From Yoonia sp034652275 (lineage in GTDB: Bacteria; Pseudomonadota; Alphaproteobacteria; Rhodobacterales; Rhodobacteraceae), in assembly GCF_034652275.1 (NCBI RefSeq), contig NZ_JAXIWG010000005.1, positions 1 through 64,000 on the forward strand: DNA of 64,000 nucleotides. Reading direction: 5' to 3'. A program made the position numbers and the translations under genes. The notes below the pieces were generated by a model. That model was not told the DNA's origin, ran no database searches, and worked only from the letters and a program-made list of their open reading frames with translations. Positions 52,791-61,944 of the stretch are shown here, one piece after another; position 1 is the stretch's first letter; every line of letters begins with the position of its first letter.

Positions 52791-53594
52791 TTATCCCCGT
52801 TTACGGGTGATGAGGAAAAACAGGCTGACCACGACAAGCGACAGCGCCAGAAACAGCGTGGCAATCGCGTTCATTTCGGGGGTGATGCTGCGCCGCAACT
52901 GGCCGAGCATATACGTCGGCAAAGTATCCTGACCGGCGGATTTCACGAATTCGGTGATGACCACGGTGTCGAGGGACACGACAAAACCCAGCATGAACCC
53001 TGCCACGATCCCCGGCACAAGCAAGGGGAAGGTGACATAGGTGAAGGTCTTGACCGGGGTGGCGTAAAGATCCGCGGCGGCGCGTTCCAGCGTCAGGTCC
53101 ATGGTTTCCAATCGCGCGCGGATCGGCAGATAGGCAAAGGGGATGCAAAAGGCGGTATGCGCCAGCACCAGATAGCCCATGCCAGTATAGCCGGTCTGCA
53201 CCTTCAGAAACGCCACGAAGATCAGCAGGGCGATGCCGGTGACGATTTCGGGCACCATCAATGGCTGGTTGATCAGCGCATAAATCATCGTCTGGCCCGG
53301 AAACCGGCCTACCCGCGTTGTGGCAAGGGCTGCCAGTGTCGCCAGAAACGTCGAAATTCCCGCTGCCACCAATGCCAGCCAAAGCGACCGGATCGACACT
53401 TCGATCACCTGCCTGTTGTTAAACGCCGCCTCGTACCATTTCAGCGAAAACCCGCCCCATGTGGATTGGGATGGTGCTTCGTTGAAGGAAAACACGACAA
53501 GCATGACGATCGGCAGGTATAGCAGGGCCAGCGTCAGGATCGCGACAGTGCCAAAGCCGGGCAGGCGGCGGACATCGAAAGCTGGGTTAGCCAT
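52791..53594 (-). CDS. Polyamine ABC permease (PotI/PotC-like)
   Basis: 267 residues, six membrane helices. N-terminal helix GTVAILTLALLYLPIVMLVVFSFN with the FSFN(x)SP-type motif, EAA-like loop ERAAADLYATPVKTFTYVTFPLLVPGI, and VSLDTVVITEFV as in PotC/PotI. Its ATG lies 8 bases inside the PotH-like gene. Confidence 0.92.
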   Translation of the reverse strand: MANPAFDVRRLPGFGTVAILTLALLYLPIVMLVVFSFNEAPSQSTWGGFSLKWYEAAFNNRQVIEVSIRSLWLALVAAGISTFLATLAALATTRVGRFPGQTMIYALINQPLMVPEIVTGIALLIFVAFLKVQTGYTGMGYLVLAHTAFCIPFAYLPIRARLETMDLTLERAAADLYATPVKTFTYVTFPLLVPGIVAGFMLGFVVSLDTVVITEFVKSAGQDTLPTYMLGQLRRSITPEMNAIATLFLALSLVVVSLFFLITRKRG

Positions 53595-54483
53595 GCCGTT
53601 CGCCCGTCTCGCGGCTGGTGACCCGCAGATAGAAGATCAAGGCGGTCACCACGACCACCAACAGCAGCATGGCAAGAGCCGCGCCCAATGGCCAGTTGCG
53701 CCCCTGCCCGAACTGCAAGGCAATCAGGTTACCCACCATCATCGACCGGCCGCCGCCAAGAACGCTCGGCGTGACATAGGCTCCGATGGAGGGGATGAAG
53801 ACAAGGATAGAGCCAGCGATGAACCCCGGCTTGACCAATGGCAGGATGACATGCCGCAGGACCTGCATCCGGCTGGCGTAAAGGTCATAGCCCGCCTCGA
53901 CCAGACGGAAGTCCAGCTTTTCCATCGCGGCGTAAAGCGGCAGCACCATCAGCGGCAGAAAGACATAGCTCATCCCCATCAAGACGGCGAAGTCGGTATA
54001 CATCATGTCGATGGGCCGGGACGTGATGCCAAGCCATTGCAACAGCGTGTTGATCGTGCCGTTGTTGCGGATCAGTTCCTGAATGGCAAAGGTGCGGATC
54101 AGAAGGTTGGTCCAGAACGGCACGGTGATGAGGAAAAGCCAGATCATCCGCCTGTGCGGTGGGCGCGTTGCGATGAACCAGGCCGTCGGAAACCCGAGCA
54201 GCGCGCAGATCACTGTCGTTTGAAACGACAGCCACAGCGTGCGCTGGAACACCGCCAGAAAATCGGCGTTCAGCGCCACATTCTCCGGTTCAAAGATGTC
54301 GCGTTTGAAAAAGACGCGAAACCACGCCTCGGTCGAAAATTCCCATGCGACGCCGCCCATGTTGCCCGGGCTGAGGAATGAATAGACCGCAACAATCAGC
54401 AGCGGGCCTGACGCGGCAAAGACCAGCACCAGCAATGCGGGACTGACCAGCAGCCATTTCCAGCCATGTGTGCTGCGGTTCAT
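53587..54483 (-). CDS. Polyamine ABC permease (PotH/PotB-like)
   Basis: 298 residues from the ATG at 54483, which overlaps the ATPase stop (TGATG). N-terminal helix LVSPALLVLVFAASGPLLIVAVYSF, SFWTNLLIRTFA-like segment (VPFWTNLLIRTFAIQELI) and EAA loop EAGYDLYASRMQVLRHVILPLVKPGF are typical of PotB/PotH. Pairs with the next permease. Confidence 0.92.
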   Translation of the reverse strand: MNRSTHGWKWLLVSPALLVLVFAASGPLLIVAVYSFLSPGNMGGVAWEFSTEAWFRVFFKRDIFEPENVALNADFLAVFQRTLWLSFQTTVICALLGFPTAWFIATRPPHRRMIWLFLITVPFWTNLLIRTFAIQELIRNNGTINTLLQWLGITSRPIDMMYTDFAVLMGMSYVFLPLMVLPLYAAMEKLDFRLVEAGYDLYASRMQVLRHVILPLVKPGFIAGSILVFIPSIGAYVTPSVLGGGRSMMVGNLIALQFGQGRNWPLGAALAMLLLVVVVTALIFYLRVTSRETGERHG

Positions 54484-55598
54484 CAATCCCCTTTCAAAAT
54501 CTGCAAAGCCCCTTGCGCAAGCGTGACGCCAATCTGCGATCCCTGCTCTGGATCAGACAGCCCTGCATTATTCTGCCTGCGCAAGATAAAGGGCTGCCCG
54601 TCCGCCAGCGTCAGATGGATATGTGTGTCGGTGCCGAAAAACACCGCGTTATGAACGGTTGCTGGCATGTGGCCTGCATCTGGTGTGGTCAGCGTGGCTT
54701 GCTCCGGGCGGATGACTGCGGCCACGGTGTCGCCCTGCTTTGGCACCAGACCTGCGGCCAAGCGGGCGGACACGACCTGACCGCTGGGAAGCGCAAGTTC
54801 GGCGCTGTTGCCTTGCACTGCAACCACCTGCAGGTTCAGGACATTCGTTTCCCCGATGAAATCGGCCACGAAACGTGTCGTAGGCGCATGGTAGATCTCT
54901 TGCGGGGTGCCAAGCTGAAGAATACGGCCTTGCTGCATGACAGCAATGCGGTCGGACATGGTCAGCGCCTCTTCCTGATCGTGCGTGACAAAGACAAAGG
55001 TGATGCCGGTTTCCACCTGCAGGCGTTTCAGTTCAGTTTGCATTTCCTTGCGCAACTTCAGATCCAGCGCGCTAAGCGGTTCATCCAGCAACAACACATT
55101 GGGGCGCGGGGCCAAGGCGCGGGCGAGCGCGACACGCTGCTGCTGACCACCTGACAGTTCAGCGGGTTTGCGCGCAGCCATGCTGTCCATCTTGACCAGA
55201 TGCATCATCTCGTCCGTCGTGGCGGCGATTTCGGCGCGTGGGCGCCCCAGCATCTTGAGGCCGAAGCCGATATTCTGCGCCACGGTCAGATGCGGGAACA
55301 GCGCGTAGTTCTGGAAAACCGTGTTCACGCGCCGCTGGTTCGGGGCTTGGCCCGCGACATCTACACCCTTGATCCGCAACGTGCCGCTGTTGGGGTGTTC
55401 AAATCCTGCAATCACACGCAACAAGGTGGTTTTGCCACACCCTGACGGGCCAAGCAGCGTGAAGAATTCACCGCTGCGGATGGCAAGGTCGATATCGATC
55501 AGTGCGTGATAGGCTGTGTCGCCTTGTCCAAAGACCTTGCCGACTCGCACAATCTCGATTTCATCGTGATGATTTTGCTGATCTGTGACCAAAGGCAC
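54483..55598 (-). CDS. Polyamine ABC ATPase (PotG/PotA-like)
   Basis: 371 residues from GTG 55598; a TTG two codons later (55592) has better spacing (8 bases) from AAGGAG and may be the real start. Walker A LLGPSGCGKTTLL, Q-loop VFQNYALFPHLTV, signature LSGGQQQRVALARAL, Walker B VLLLDEPLSALD, H-loop VTHDQEEA, and a C-terminal TOBE domain (FIGETNVL, IRPEQATL). First gene of the four-gene operon. Confidence 0.92.
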   Translation of the reverse strand: MPLVTDQQNHHDEIEIVRVGKVFGQGDTAYHALIDIDLAIRSGEFFTLLGPSGCGKTTLLRVIAGFEHPNSGTLRIKGVDVAGQAPNQRRVNTVFQNYALFPHLTVAQNIGFGLKMLGRPRAEIAATTDEMMHLVKMDSMAARKPAELSGGQQQRVALARALAPRPNVLLLDEPLSALDLKLRKEMQTELKRLQVETGITFVFVTHDQEEALTMSDRIAVMQQGRILQLGTPQEIYHAPTTRFVADFIGETNVLNLQVVAVQGNSAELALPSGQVVSARLAAGLVPKQGDTVAAVIRPEQATLTTPDAGHMPATVHNAVFFGTDTHIHLTLADGQPFILRRQNNAGLSDPEQGSQIGVTLAQGALQILKGD

Positions 55599-55666
55599 GA
55601 CTCCTTTAACCGACAGTCAAACCCTGGGCGGCGGGTCTTTCAAGGTCTTTCGCAATCTCGTCAGAC

Positions 55667-57316
55667 CTAAGTTGCGTTCTCCCAGACGACTCTGCCACCA
55701 CAGATTGTTTTTTGCACAGTCAGGCTCGCGATCTGGTCAGGCGGCACGGCTTCGATATCACCCGACAAAATCACCACATCGGCCAGATACCCCGGACGCA
55801 GCATACCTTTGCGATCCTCGGCATGTTCGGCATAGGCCCCGCCAATCGTATAGGCCGCCAGCACATCGCGCAAAGACAAGCGTTCGTCCTGCGCGCCCTC
55901 GTAGGGTTGGCGTGTCACCGCCGCCTGAATGGACCGCAGCGGGTTCACATCCGCGACCGGCCAGTCCGAGGCGAAAACGATCGGCGCCCCCGCATCGCGC
56001 AGACTGCGCACGAGATAGGCATCGTTCCAGCGGTCACGCCCGATCTTGTCCAGGGTCGGAAACAGCGGGAAATCCATCGCGCCGGGCGGATGCGAAGGCT
56101 GCACCGACGCGACCACACCCATATCGGCCATGCGCGGAATATCGGCGCGGTCGATCAGTTCGATATGTTCGATCCGGTGGCGGGCATCGCGCGCGCCGTT
56201 GGCGTTGCGCGCCGCCTCGTATCCGTCGAGCACGCGGCGCACGGCACCGTCACCAATCGCATGGACCGCGATTTGCAGGCCGCGCCGGTCGGCTTCGATG
56301 CAGATTTCGGCAAAGCGTTCGGCGCTGTGCAAAGGATCACCGCGCCAGCCGGGTTGGTCGGGATAGTCGTTGAGCATGACGGCCGTGCCACTGTCGACGA
56401 CACCATCCATGAACAGTTTGACGAAACCCGATGACAACCAATCGTCGTCGTAATCCGCGCGCATCGCGCTGGCGGTGTCCAGATCGCTGATTTCATGGTT
56501 ATTGCGGAAATGATACGGCACCCGCACGCGCGCGGTCAGCCGACCTTCACGGCGCAGATGGTCCAGCACGTCCAAGGTATAGCGATTACCGTCCATATTC
56601 ACGAGGCTGGTAAACCCGTGCCGCGCGCAATGCGCGAGGCCACGTTCCATCGCGGGCAGATCGGCCAGCATTTCGGCTTGCGTCGGATAGGGCACCGGAT
56701 CGCGGCCGGTCGCGATGCCTGCCATAATGCGGCTTTCGCCTGCCAGTTTCAGCACCGGCGCTTTCGCCTCGAATTCGCGTAATTCGCCTGTGGCGATGCC
56801 GTTTTCCATCACGATCTCGTTGCCCGGCCCAAGCTCTGCGCCATGCAATATACCAGCCATCTCCAACGCCATTGTATTGGCCCAAGCCGTGTGATGATCC
56901 GCGGCCAACAGACAGACAGGTCGGTCCGGCAGGATCGCATCAAGGTCGTGCCGCGTCAGGGATCGGCCATAAATACCATAATCACAGCCCTGCCCGACGA
57001 TCACCAGCCGGTCGGGGTTGGCATCGGCATAATCGTGGATGGCCTTGGCCAAGGCATCCGGCCCCGCCACATCCAGCAACTGCAGATGCGCCAGTTCCGA
57101 CCCGCCCATAAACAGGTGCAGATGGCTTTCGATGAAGCCGGGCAAGACGGTCGCGCCATTTGCGTCGATCCGCTGACACTCTGGTCCGGCGGCAGCAATC
57201 GCCTCTGGTCCCAGCGCCAAGATCCGGTCCCCTGCTATCGCAACAGCGTCGGTTTCGGGCGCATCCGGGTCCATCGTCAGAACGCGTGCATTGATAATGA
57301 GAACAGTGGCTGACAT
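55667..57316 (-). CDS. Amidohydrolase (YtcJ-type, amidohydrolase 3 family)
   Basis: 549 residues. A small beta-domain start (VLIINARVLTMDPDAPETDAVAI) is followed by PGFIESHLHLFMGG with the metal-binding HxH, KLFMDGVVDSGTA, VHAIGDGAVRRVLDGYE, RHRIEHIELI, FASDWPVADVNPLRSIQAAVTR and the AYAEHAEDRKGMLRPGYLADVVIL tail. This set fits the YtcJ/ExoI-type amidohydrolases of unknown natural substrate. It lies about 70 bp upstream of the polyamine transporter operon on the same strand, so it may act on an imported amide, but separate transcription is possible. Confidence 0.88.
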   Translation of the reverse strand: MSATVLIINARVLTMDPDAPETDAVAIAGDRILALGPEAIAAAGPECQRIDANGATVLPGFIESHLHLFMGGSELAHLQLLDVAGPDALAKAIHDYADANPDRLVIVGQGCDYGIYGRSLTRHDLDAILPDRPVCLLAADHHTAWANTMALEMAGILHGAELGPGNEIVMENGIATGELREFEAKAPVLKLAGESRIMAGIATGRDPVPYPTQAEMLADLPAMERGLAHCARHGFTSLVNMDGNRYTLDVLDHLRREGRLTARVRVPYHFRNNHEISDLDTASAMRADYDDDWLSSGFVKLFMDGVVDSGTAVMLNDYPDQPGWRGDPLHSAERFAEICIEADRRGLQIAVHAIGDGAVRRVLDGYEAARNANGARDARHRIEHIELIDRADIPRMADMGVVASVQPSHPPGAMDFPLFPTLDKIGRDRWNDAYLVRSLRDAGAPIVFASDWPVADVNPLRSIQAAVTRQPYEGAQDERLSLRDVLAAYTIGGAYAEHAEDRKGMLRPGYLADVVILSGDIEAVPPDQIASLTVQKTICGGRVVWENAT

Positions 57317-57529
57317 CCGGCTTCTTTCATTGTGTCGAGAAAAGCGTAACGGGCAAGCTTTGCTGGGTCTATCAGTTATCGAACCGAACTATCGTGGATG
57401 GCCTTCATCGAAGACCGTTCGCAGCCCTTCCGGTCCTATTCGCAGTCAGCCCATCACATCCGGTCCATGCCAGAAATGCAGGTGACAGCGGCTGGCCGCT
57501 GATATCCGACTCGTGCGGCCCTGCCCACA

Positions 57530-58108
57530 TCAGCTGGTCTCGAGCAATGGCAGCCCAAGCTCCAGCGCCACGAAGCGGTTGAGATGCTCTGCGGCCTCGG
57601 CGCGTGTCAGTTTGGGCAGGCCTGTGAGCACAAAACCGACCAGCCCGTCATGAAACGCAAGGATGCGCAGAGCCGACGCACGGGGTACGCGGCAGTGCCA
57701 GTGCCCTTTGGCAGCGCCCTGTTCCAAAATGGCTGCCAGTTCGTCGAGAATGCCCTCGGCGCAGCCCTCGGCCGCGCGCGCCATGTCGGGGTCGGACATG
57801 GCAAGGTCGGTCACTTCGATCCAGAGCCGCCAGAGCGGGTCGGCGTCTTCGCCAAATGCGCGAGCCAGAAAGACATGCAGCTGCCGGTCCGGCGTCGGCG
57901 CATCGGGCGCGACGCGGTCAATCTCGGTCCAGAGTGCCTGCGCCGCCGCAAGGGCACGAAGTTCACCCCATTTGAAGTAATGGTTCAGCAGCCCGATGCC
58001 GACGCCTGCGCGGGCGGTGACATCGCGCGTGCGAACAGCCGCAACCCCGTTTTCGCGGATCAGGTCTGCGGCGGCGGAAAGGATGGCGGCGCGGCGGTCG
58101 GTGGTCAT
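57530..58108 (-). CDS. TetR-family repressor
   Basis: 192 residues from the ATG at 58108; the frame is open to 58144, but that extension lies in the operator. The helix-turn-helix is at residues about 5-50 (RRAAILSAAADLIRENGVAAVRTRDVTARAGVGIGLLNHYF). The C-terminal half is helical and ligand-binding, with FHDGLVGFVLTGLP near the end, resembling BetI/TetR_C_6-type regulators. Divergent from the DUF418 gene, with two identical palindromes between, which strongly suggests it represses itself and its neighbour. Confidence 0.9.
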   Translation of the reverse strand: MTTDRRAAILSAAADLIRENGVAAVRTRDVTARAGVGIGLLNHYFKWGELRALAAAQALWTEIDRVAPDAPTPDRQLHVFLARAFGEDADPLWRLWIEVTDLAMSDPDMARAAEGCAEGILDELAAILEQGAAKGHWHCRVPRASALRILAFHDGLVGFVLTGLPKLTRAEAAEHLNRFVALELGLPLLETS

Positions 58109-58128
58109 GTTTGGCCGTATATCACGGG

Positions 58129-58171
58129 TTGAGCATATGCTCAATGACTAGTAAATTGAGCATATGCTCAA
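58129..58171. promoter_or_regulatory. Two identical 16-bp operators between the TetR and DUF418 genes
   Basis: TTGAGCATATGCTCAA occurs at 58129-58144 and again at 58156-58171. Each is a perfect palindrome, and the centres are 27 bp apart. They fill the 77-bp divergent gap. The size and symmetry are those of TetR operators. Confidence 0.85.
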
Positions 58172-58185
58172 TCAGGAATCACCCT

Positions 58186-59313
58186 ATGACTCGTTCCTCT
58201 TCTGTTGATATACTGCGCGGCTTTGCCCTTTTGGGCATCGGCATCGTCAACCTGCCGCATCTGGCGCTGCCCATGGCGGCGGCGCTTCAATCCCCTGACG
58301 GCGTCATTGATCTGATCGGCAAGGCCATTGTCAGCCTGTTAGTCGAGGGCAAGTTCTTTGTCCTGTTTTCCTTCCTGTTTGGCTGGGGGTTCGGTGTGCA
58401 GCTGGCCTCGGCCGCGCGTGCCGGGGTGCCTGCAGCAGCGCAATACCGGGCGCGTCTGATCGCGCTGGGGCTGTTCGGGGTCGCGCATGCGGTGCTTGTC
58501 TTTCACGGTGACATCCTGCTGGCCTATGCCGTTCTGGGGGCCGGGCTCTGGGCGCTGCGCGAAACCGCCCCCCGCCGTCTTGCCCAGATCGCAGTGGCGA
58601 TGGTGCCACTGGCTTCTCTGGCATTTGCGGCACTCGCGCTTCTTGACGCTTCTGCCGAAGACATGGCCCAAGGCACTGTCGACCTGAGCGGGCTGGGGTA
58701 TCAGGGCAGCTTCATGGACGCGGTGATGCAGCGGATGGCCGACTGGCCCATCGCTATGGCGGTTGTCGTGCTGTTCAACGGGCCGCTTGCCTTCGGGGCC
58801 TTTTGCCTTGGTCTGGCGGCGCAAAAAGCTGGCTTTTTTGAGCCCGAAGCCCCAGTGCAAGGCGCGCTTGCCGCACGGGTGCCTGTCCTGCTGGCGGTGG
58901 CCCTGCCGACCAACGCACTTTATGCAGCGGCGACCTTGGGGATACTCTCTGCCGGCTGGCCCACGACCCTTGGTTATGCGGCGCTTGCACTTGGCGCCCC
59001 CACGTTGGCCGCAGTCTATGTCGTTGCGGTGCTGCGCCTGACGCCGCGGCTGGGCCTGTTGGCCCCGGCCGGGTCGATGCCGCTGACAGGCTATGTCGCG
59101 CAGGGGCTTCTGGCGGGCGCGCTGTTCCACGGCTGGGGGCTTGGGCTGTTCGGAACGCTTGGGAATGCAGCGCTTCTGGGCGTGGCGTTTCTGATCTGGG
59201 GGGCTGTCACGCTCGCCGCCACACTCTGGCGGCGAAACTGGGAGCGAGGCCCGCTCGACGCCGCCCTGCGCGCGGTGGTCAGAAGATTGAGCAGGTCCGG
59301 TTCCCGAACGTGA
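58186..59313 (+). CDS. DUF418-family membrane protein
   Basis: 375 residues from the ATG at 58186 with AGGA eight bases upstream; the longer open frame passes through the operators. About ten membrane helices. The start RSSSVDILRGFALLGIGIVNL is the DUF418/YeiB hallmark (VDxLRGFALLGI), then LLVEGKFFVLFSFLFGWGFGVQL and RLIALGLFGVAHAVLVFHGDILLAYAVLG, and the C-terminal SMPLTGYVAQGLL block. The family's function is unknown, possibly transport. Control by the adjacent TetR protein suggests induction by a small molecule. Confidence 0.9.
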   Translation: MTRSSSVDILRGFALLGIGIVNLPHLALPMAAALQSPDGVIDLIGKAIVSLLVEGKFFVLFSFLFGWGFGVQLASAARAGVPAAAQYRARLIALGLFGVAHAVLVFHGDILLAYAVLGAGLWALRETAPRRLAQIAVAMVPLASLAFAALALLDASAEDMAQGTVDLSGLGYQGSFMDAVMQRMADWPIAMAVVVLFNGPLAFGAFCLGLAAQKAGFFEPEAPVQGALAARVPVLLAVALPTNALYAAATLGILSAGWPTTLGYAALALGAPTLAAVYVVAVLRLTPRLGLLAPAGSMPLTGYVAQGLLAGALFHGWGLGLFGTLGNAALLGVAFLIWGAVTLAATLWRRNWERGPLDAALRAVVRRLSRSGSRT

Positions 59314-59722
59314 GGAGCAGCCGGAACGAAGGCTCGACTATCTACAATTGGAGAATGCTACAGAACGGACCAAAGGCAGCTTCGGTGTCGCGGTAGTACA
59401 AAAAGCTCATTACGATGCACGTCAACTCTGGGCCGATACTGGCAGCGAGACTGCCCCCCCGTCCCGAGGAGGCGGAGAGCCGACAGTCGCTGCGTGATGC
59501 ACCAAGGTCGGCTGCGCTGTCTAAGCTGCCCAACCCGCCGAAAACGGCAAAGCTCAAACTCAAACTCAAACTCGGAGTCTCGCTCGCGCTGGGTAAAAGT
59601 TGGGGCCAACGTCAATCGCGGACTAGTTAGGGCTTGATCTGGAAGTGAAAGAAAGCGACTTGCTGCGTATTGAACTGACGCTTGCCGAGGTCGAATTAGC
59701 CTAGAAGGAGTTCTTTACTTAA
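59314..59722. other. Intergenic region with short direct repeats
   Basis: About 410 bp. It contains three and a half copies of a hexamer (CAAACT) at about 59550-59575. A short frame just before the sulfotransferase gene (about 59632-59703) reads LDLEVKESDLLRIELTLAEVELA then stops, like the end of a lost coiled-coil gene. A minus frame of 75 codons (59569-59342) has no known match. AAGGAG at 59704-59709 is the likely ribosome site of the next gene. Confidence 0.4.
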
Positions 59723-60838
59723 ATGAGTAGTGGCACAACTTCTCGACGGCGCGCCGTTTTGCATATTGGGACTGAGAAAACCGGCTCAACCTCTTTACAG
59801 CAACTGCTCGCGTCGAACCGTGGCGTGCTTCGGGATGCGGGCGTGTTGTACCCTCTGTCGGCAGGATCAAAGAACCATACCAGACTAGTAGCGGCCTCTC
59901 TCGATGACCATGTGGTCGACAATACCAAGGCACACATCATGGCTGCCCGACGCGAGGATGAACCGGCGCTGAGGTCGAATTTTTGCACGGATCTGCTCCG
60001 GGAGATGACCGGGGGGCCAGACTGGCATACGCTCTTGCTCAGTTCCGAGCTGATCCATAGTCGCCTGCACACTCCGACAGAAATTGACCGCTTGTTTTCT
60101 TACTTTGCTGACCATGTCGACGAAGTGCATATCATTGCAGTGCTTCGCCGCCAGGACAAACTTGCGGTCAGTCGATTCAGCACAGCAATACGCGCGGGTC
60201 ATCGGGGCGTCGATGATGTTTTTGAAGACATCCACGCGCATGCCTATGTCGCTCTACCTCCGCATCGACACATATCCGATTTCGAACACTACTATGACTA
60301 TGCTGCGTTGCTAGAGCGGTTTAAAAACCATGTTCCGGCAAAGAACTTTCATATCTGGCATTATGAGGACAATGGTCGCAGGCTGGATACGGCGTCCCGC
60401 ATGGGCAGTTTCCTGCATGTTCAACTGGAGACCAGCACCAACGCGTTGTCGCTAAACAGCTCCATGAGCCTGACGGCGCAATACATCATTTCAGCATTGA
60501 ATGCAGAGTTCCCGTCGCATTTGCCCTCGGGGCGGCGCAACGAGGCGTTTAGAAAACTGAAGCGTCAAATTGAAGAAGAGCTGGCTGGTCCACCTCGGAA
60601 GATAATCGCAGATGACGCCGCTGCCTTTTTGGAAAACTTTGCTGCGAGTAACGCAACGTTAGCTTCTCGCCTTTCTCGCCCAGCACTTTTCGAGTCAGAC
60701 TTCGAGGTTTACTCTAAGAGCGCCGCAATTTTTATGCCTGATGACTTCGATAGAACATTGGACCATTACCGGGCTCTGATGCTATCAGAGAAGCCTTCCA
60801 GCCTGTTTCAACAGATCAAATCGCTTCTGCGGTTCTAA
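59723..60838 (+). CDS. Sulfotransferase-like protein
   Basis: 371 residues. The N-terminal P-loop-like PAPS site HIGTEKTGSTSLQQLLASN is typical of bacterial sulfotransferase-fold proteins, and IIAVLRRQDKLAVSRFSTAIRAG supplies the 3'-phosphate-binding RxxxxxxxS pattern. The rest is poorly conserved. Such proteins probably sulfate polysaccharides or lipids. First of at least four genes in a polysaccharide-type block on the plus strand. Confidence 0.8.
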   Translation: MSSGTTSRRRAVLHIGTEKTGSTSLQQLLASNRGVLRDAGVLYPLSAGSKNHTRLVAASLDDHVVDNTKAHIMAARREDEPALRSNFCTDLLREMTGGPDWHTLLLSSELIHSRLHTPTEIDRLFSYFADHVDEVHIIAVLRRQDKLAVSRFSTAIRAGHRGVDDVFEDIHAHAYVALPPHRHISDFEHYYDYAALLERFKNHVPAKNFHIWHYEDNGRRLDTASRMGSFLHVQLETSTNALSLNSSMSLTAQYIISALNAEFPSHLPSGRRNEAFRKLKRQIEEELAGPPRKIIADDAAAFLENFAASNATLASRLSRPALFESDFEVYSKSAAIFMPDDFDRTLDHYRALMLSEKPSSLFQQIKSLLRF

Positions 60839-60852
60839 AGCGAGGATTCTAC

Positions 60853-61944
60853 ATGACTCCCAAAGGATATTTGAAGAGATTCCGTCGGGATCTAGTGCTT
60901 CGGTTGAAGCAAAAAATTGCCTTGCTGAAGGGTTACAAACGCCCCGATGTGCCTGACAACTTGCGGGGCACCATCATGATCGCCCGCGTGATCGGAAATG
61001 ACCTTTATCCCCGACATGTCGAAGGGCAAATGCTTAATAATTTGCGGTTCATCCTTGAGAATGAACCGAAGTTTCCCGGCGTTATCAAACTGTTCATCTT
61101 GAACCGTTTGTTTGACCAAGCGCTACAAAGTGAGGCCCTGCAGCTGATCGCAGATCATGACGCAGAGGCGCTTGTTCTGCCCTTTGTTCCCGACGAATAC
61201 GCCGCATTGGGTTGGGATATTGAACCCTTCGGTTCAGCAGATTTTTTTAGTTCGCCCGAGTTTTTCGGGCACGGTCGTCAAATGCAAATGCGCATGAAAA
61301 TATGGGCCTGCGGCCCCAAAATGCGCTACGCTATGGGAGTGAACGGTGCACGCAATGCCGGGATCACGGCAGGCAAGGAACGCGCAGAGTGGACGGCTGT
61401 ACTGGACGGAAACTGTGTTTTCACCGAAGCGTCGTTCGAACAGTTTCGCAAGGACTGTCAGAGCAGGCCGTTCACCGCTTACAAGATCGTCCCTATGCAC
61501 AGGCTGGAAGACAACGGCGATTTCGGGCGGCTGGAGCCTGATCCAAAAAGCACCGAAGAGCCGCAGATCGCATTCCACTGTACGGCACAGGGTGCTTTTG
61601 ATGAGAGGTTCCCGTATGGTATTCGATGCAAAACAGCTTTGTTGTCGAATTTGGGTGTTCCCGGCGCTTGGCAAAATTGGCCGAAGCCGCCGTGGATGCC
61701 AAGCCAGAAACAACGCGTTGGTGACAAATACAAGTATCGCTATACCCACGGAGCTGTGTTTCGCCTTTCGTCGGGCGGCAACGGTTTAGAGCGCAAGCAC
61801 GCACACAAAGAGCGCCACCAGTCACGAAATCTTGCTATACTGACGACTGTTGGCAAACTGAATGAGCTTTATGGTACGGCGGCACCTGAGTTCGCTGAAC
61901 TCATAACGTCGGTCCCTACGGATGGTCCGTATCTCGGTCCTTGA
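60853..61944 (+). CDS. Glycosyltransferase-like protein
   Basis: 363 residues. After a basic N-terminus, the strand GTIMIARVIGNDLYPRHVEGQMLNNLRFIL begins a Rossmann-like part. The block MGVNGARNAGITAGKERAEWTAVLDGNCVF resembles the N-x-ARN-x-G and DxD region of GT-A glycosyltransferases, with D-G-N in place of DxD. I cannot name a family. It lies 15 bp after the first sulfotransferase-like gene and overlaps the second by 4 bases. Confidence 0.6.
   Translation: MTPKGYLKRFRRDLVLRLKQKIALLKGYKRPDVPDNLRGTIMIARVIGNDLYPRHVEGQMLNNLRFILENEPKFPGVIKLFILNRLFDQALQSEALQLIADHDAEALVLPFVPDEYAALGWDIEPFGSADFFSSPEFFGHGRQMQMRMKIWACGPKMRYAMGVNGARNAGITAGKERAEWTAVLDGNCVFTEASFEQFRKDCQSRPFTAYKIVPMHRLEDNGDFGRLEPDPKSTEEPQIAFHCTAQGAFDERFPYGIRCKTALLSNLGVPGAWQNWPKPPWMPSQKQRVGDKYKYRYTHGAVFRLSSGGNGLERKHAHKERHQSRNLAILTTVGKLNELYGTAAPEFAELITSVPTDGPYLGP

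Noticed and set aside
59342..59569. 75-codon minus frame after the DUF418 gene
   Set aside because: Looks like the low-information intergenic frames common in this group; no start signal and no family.
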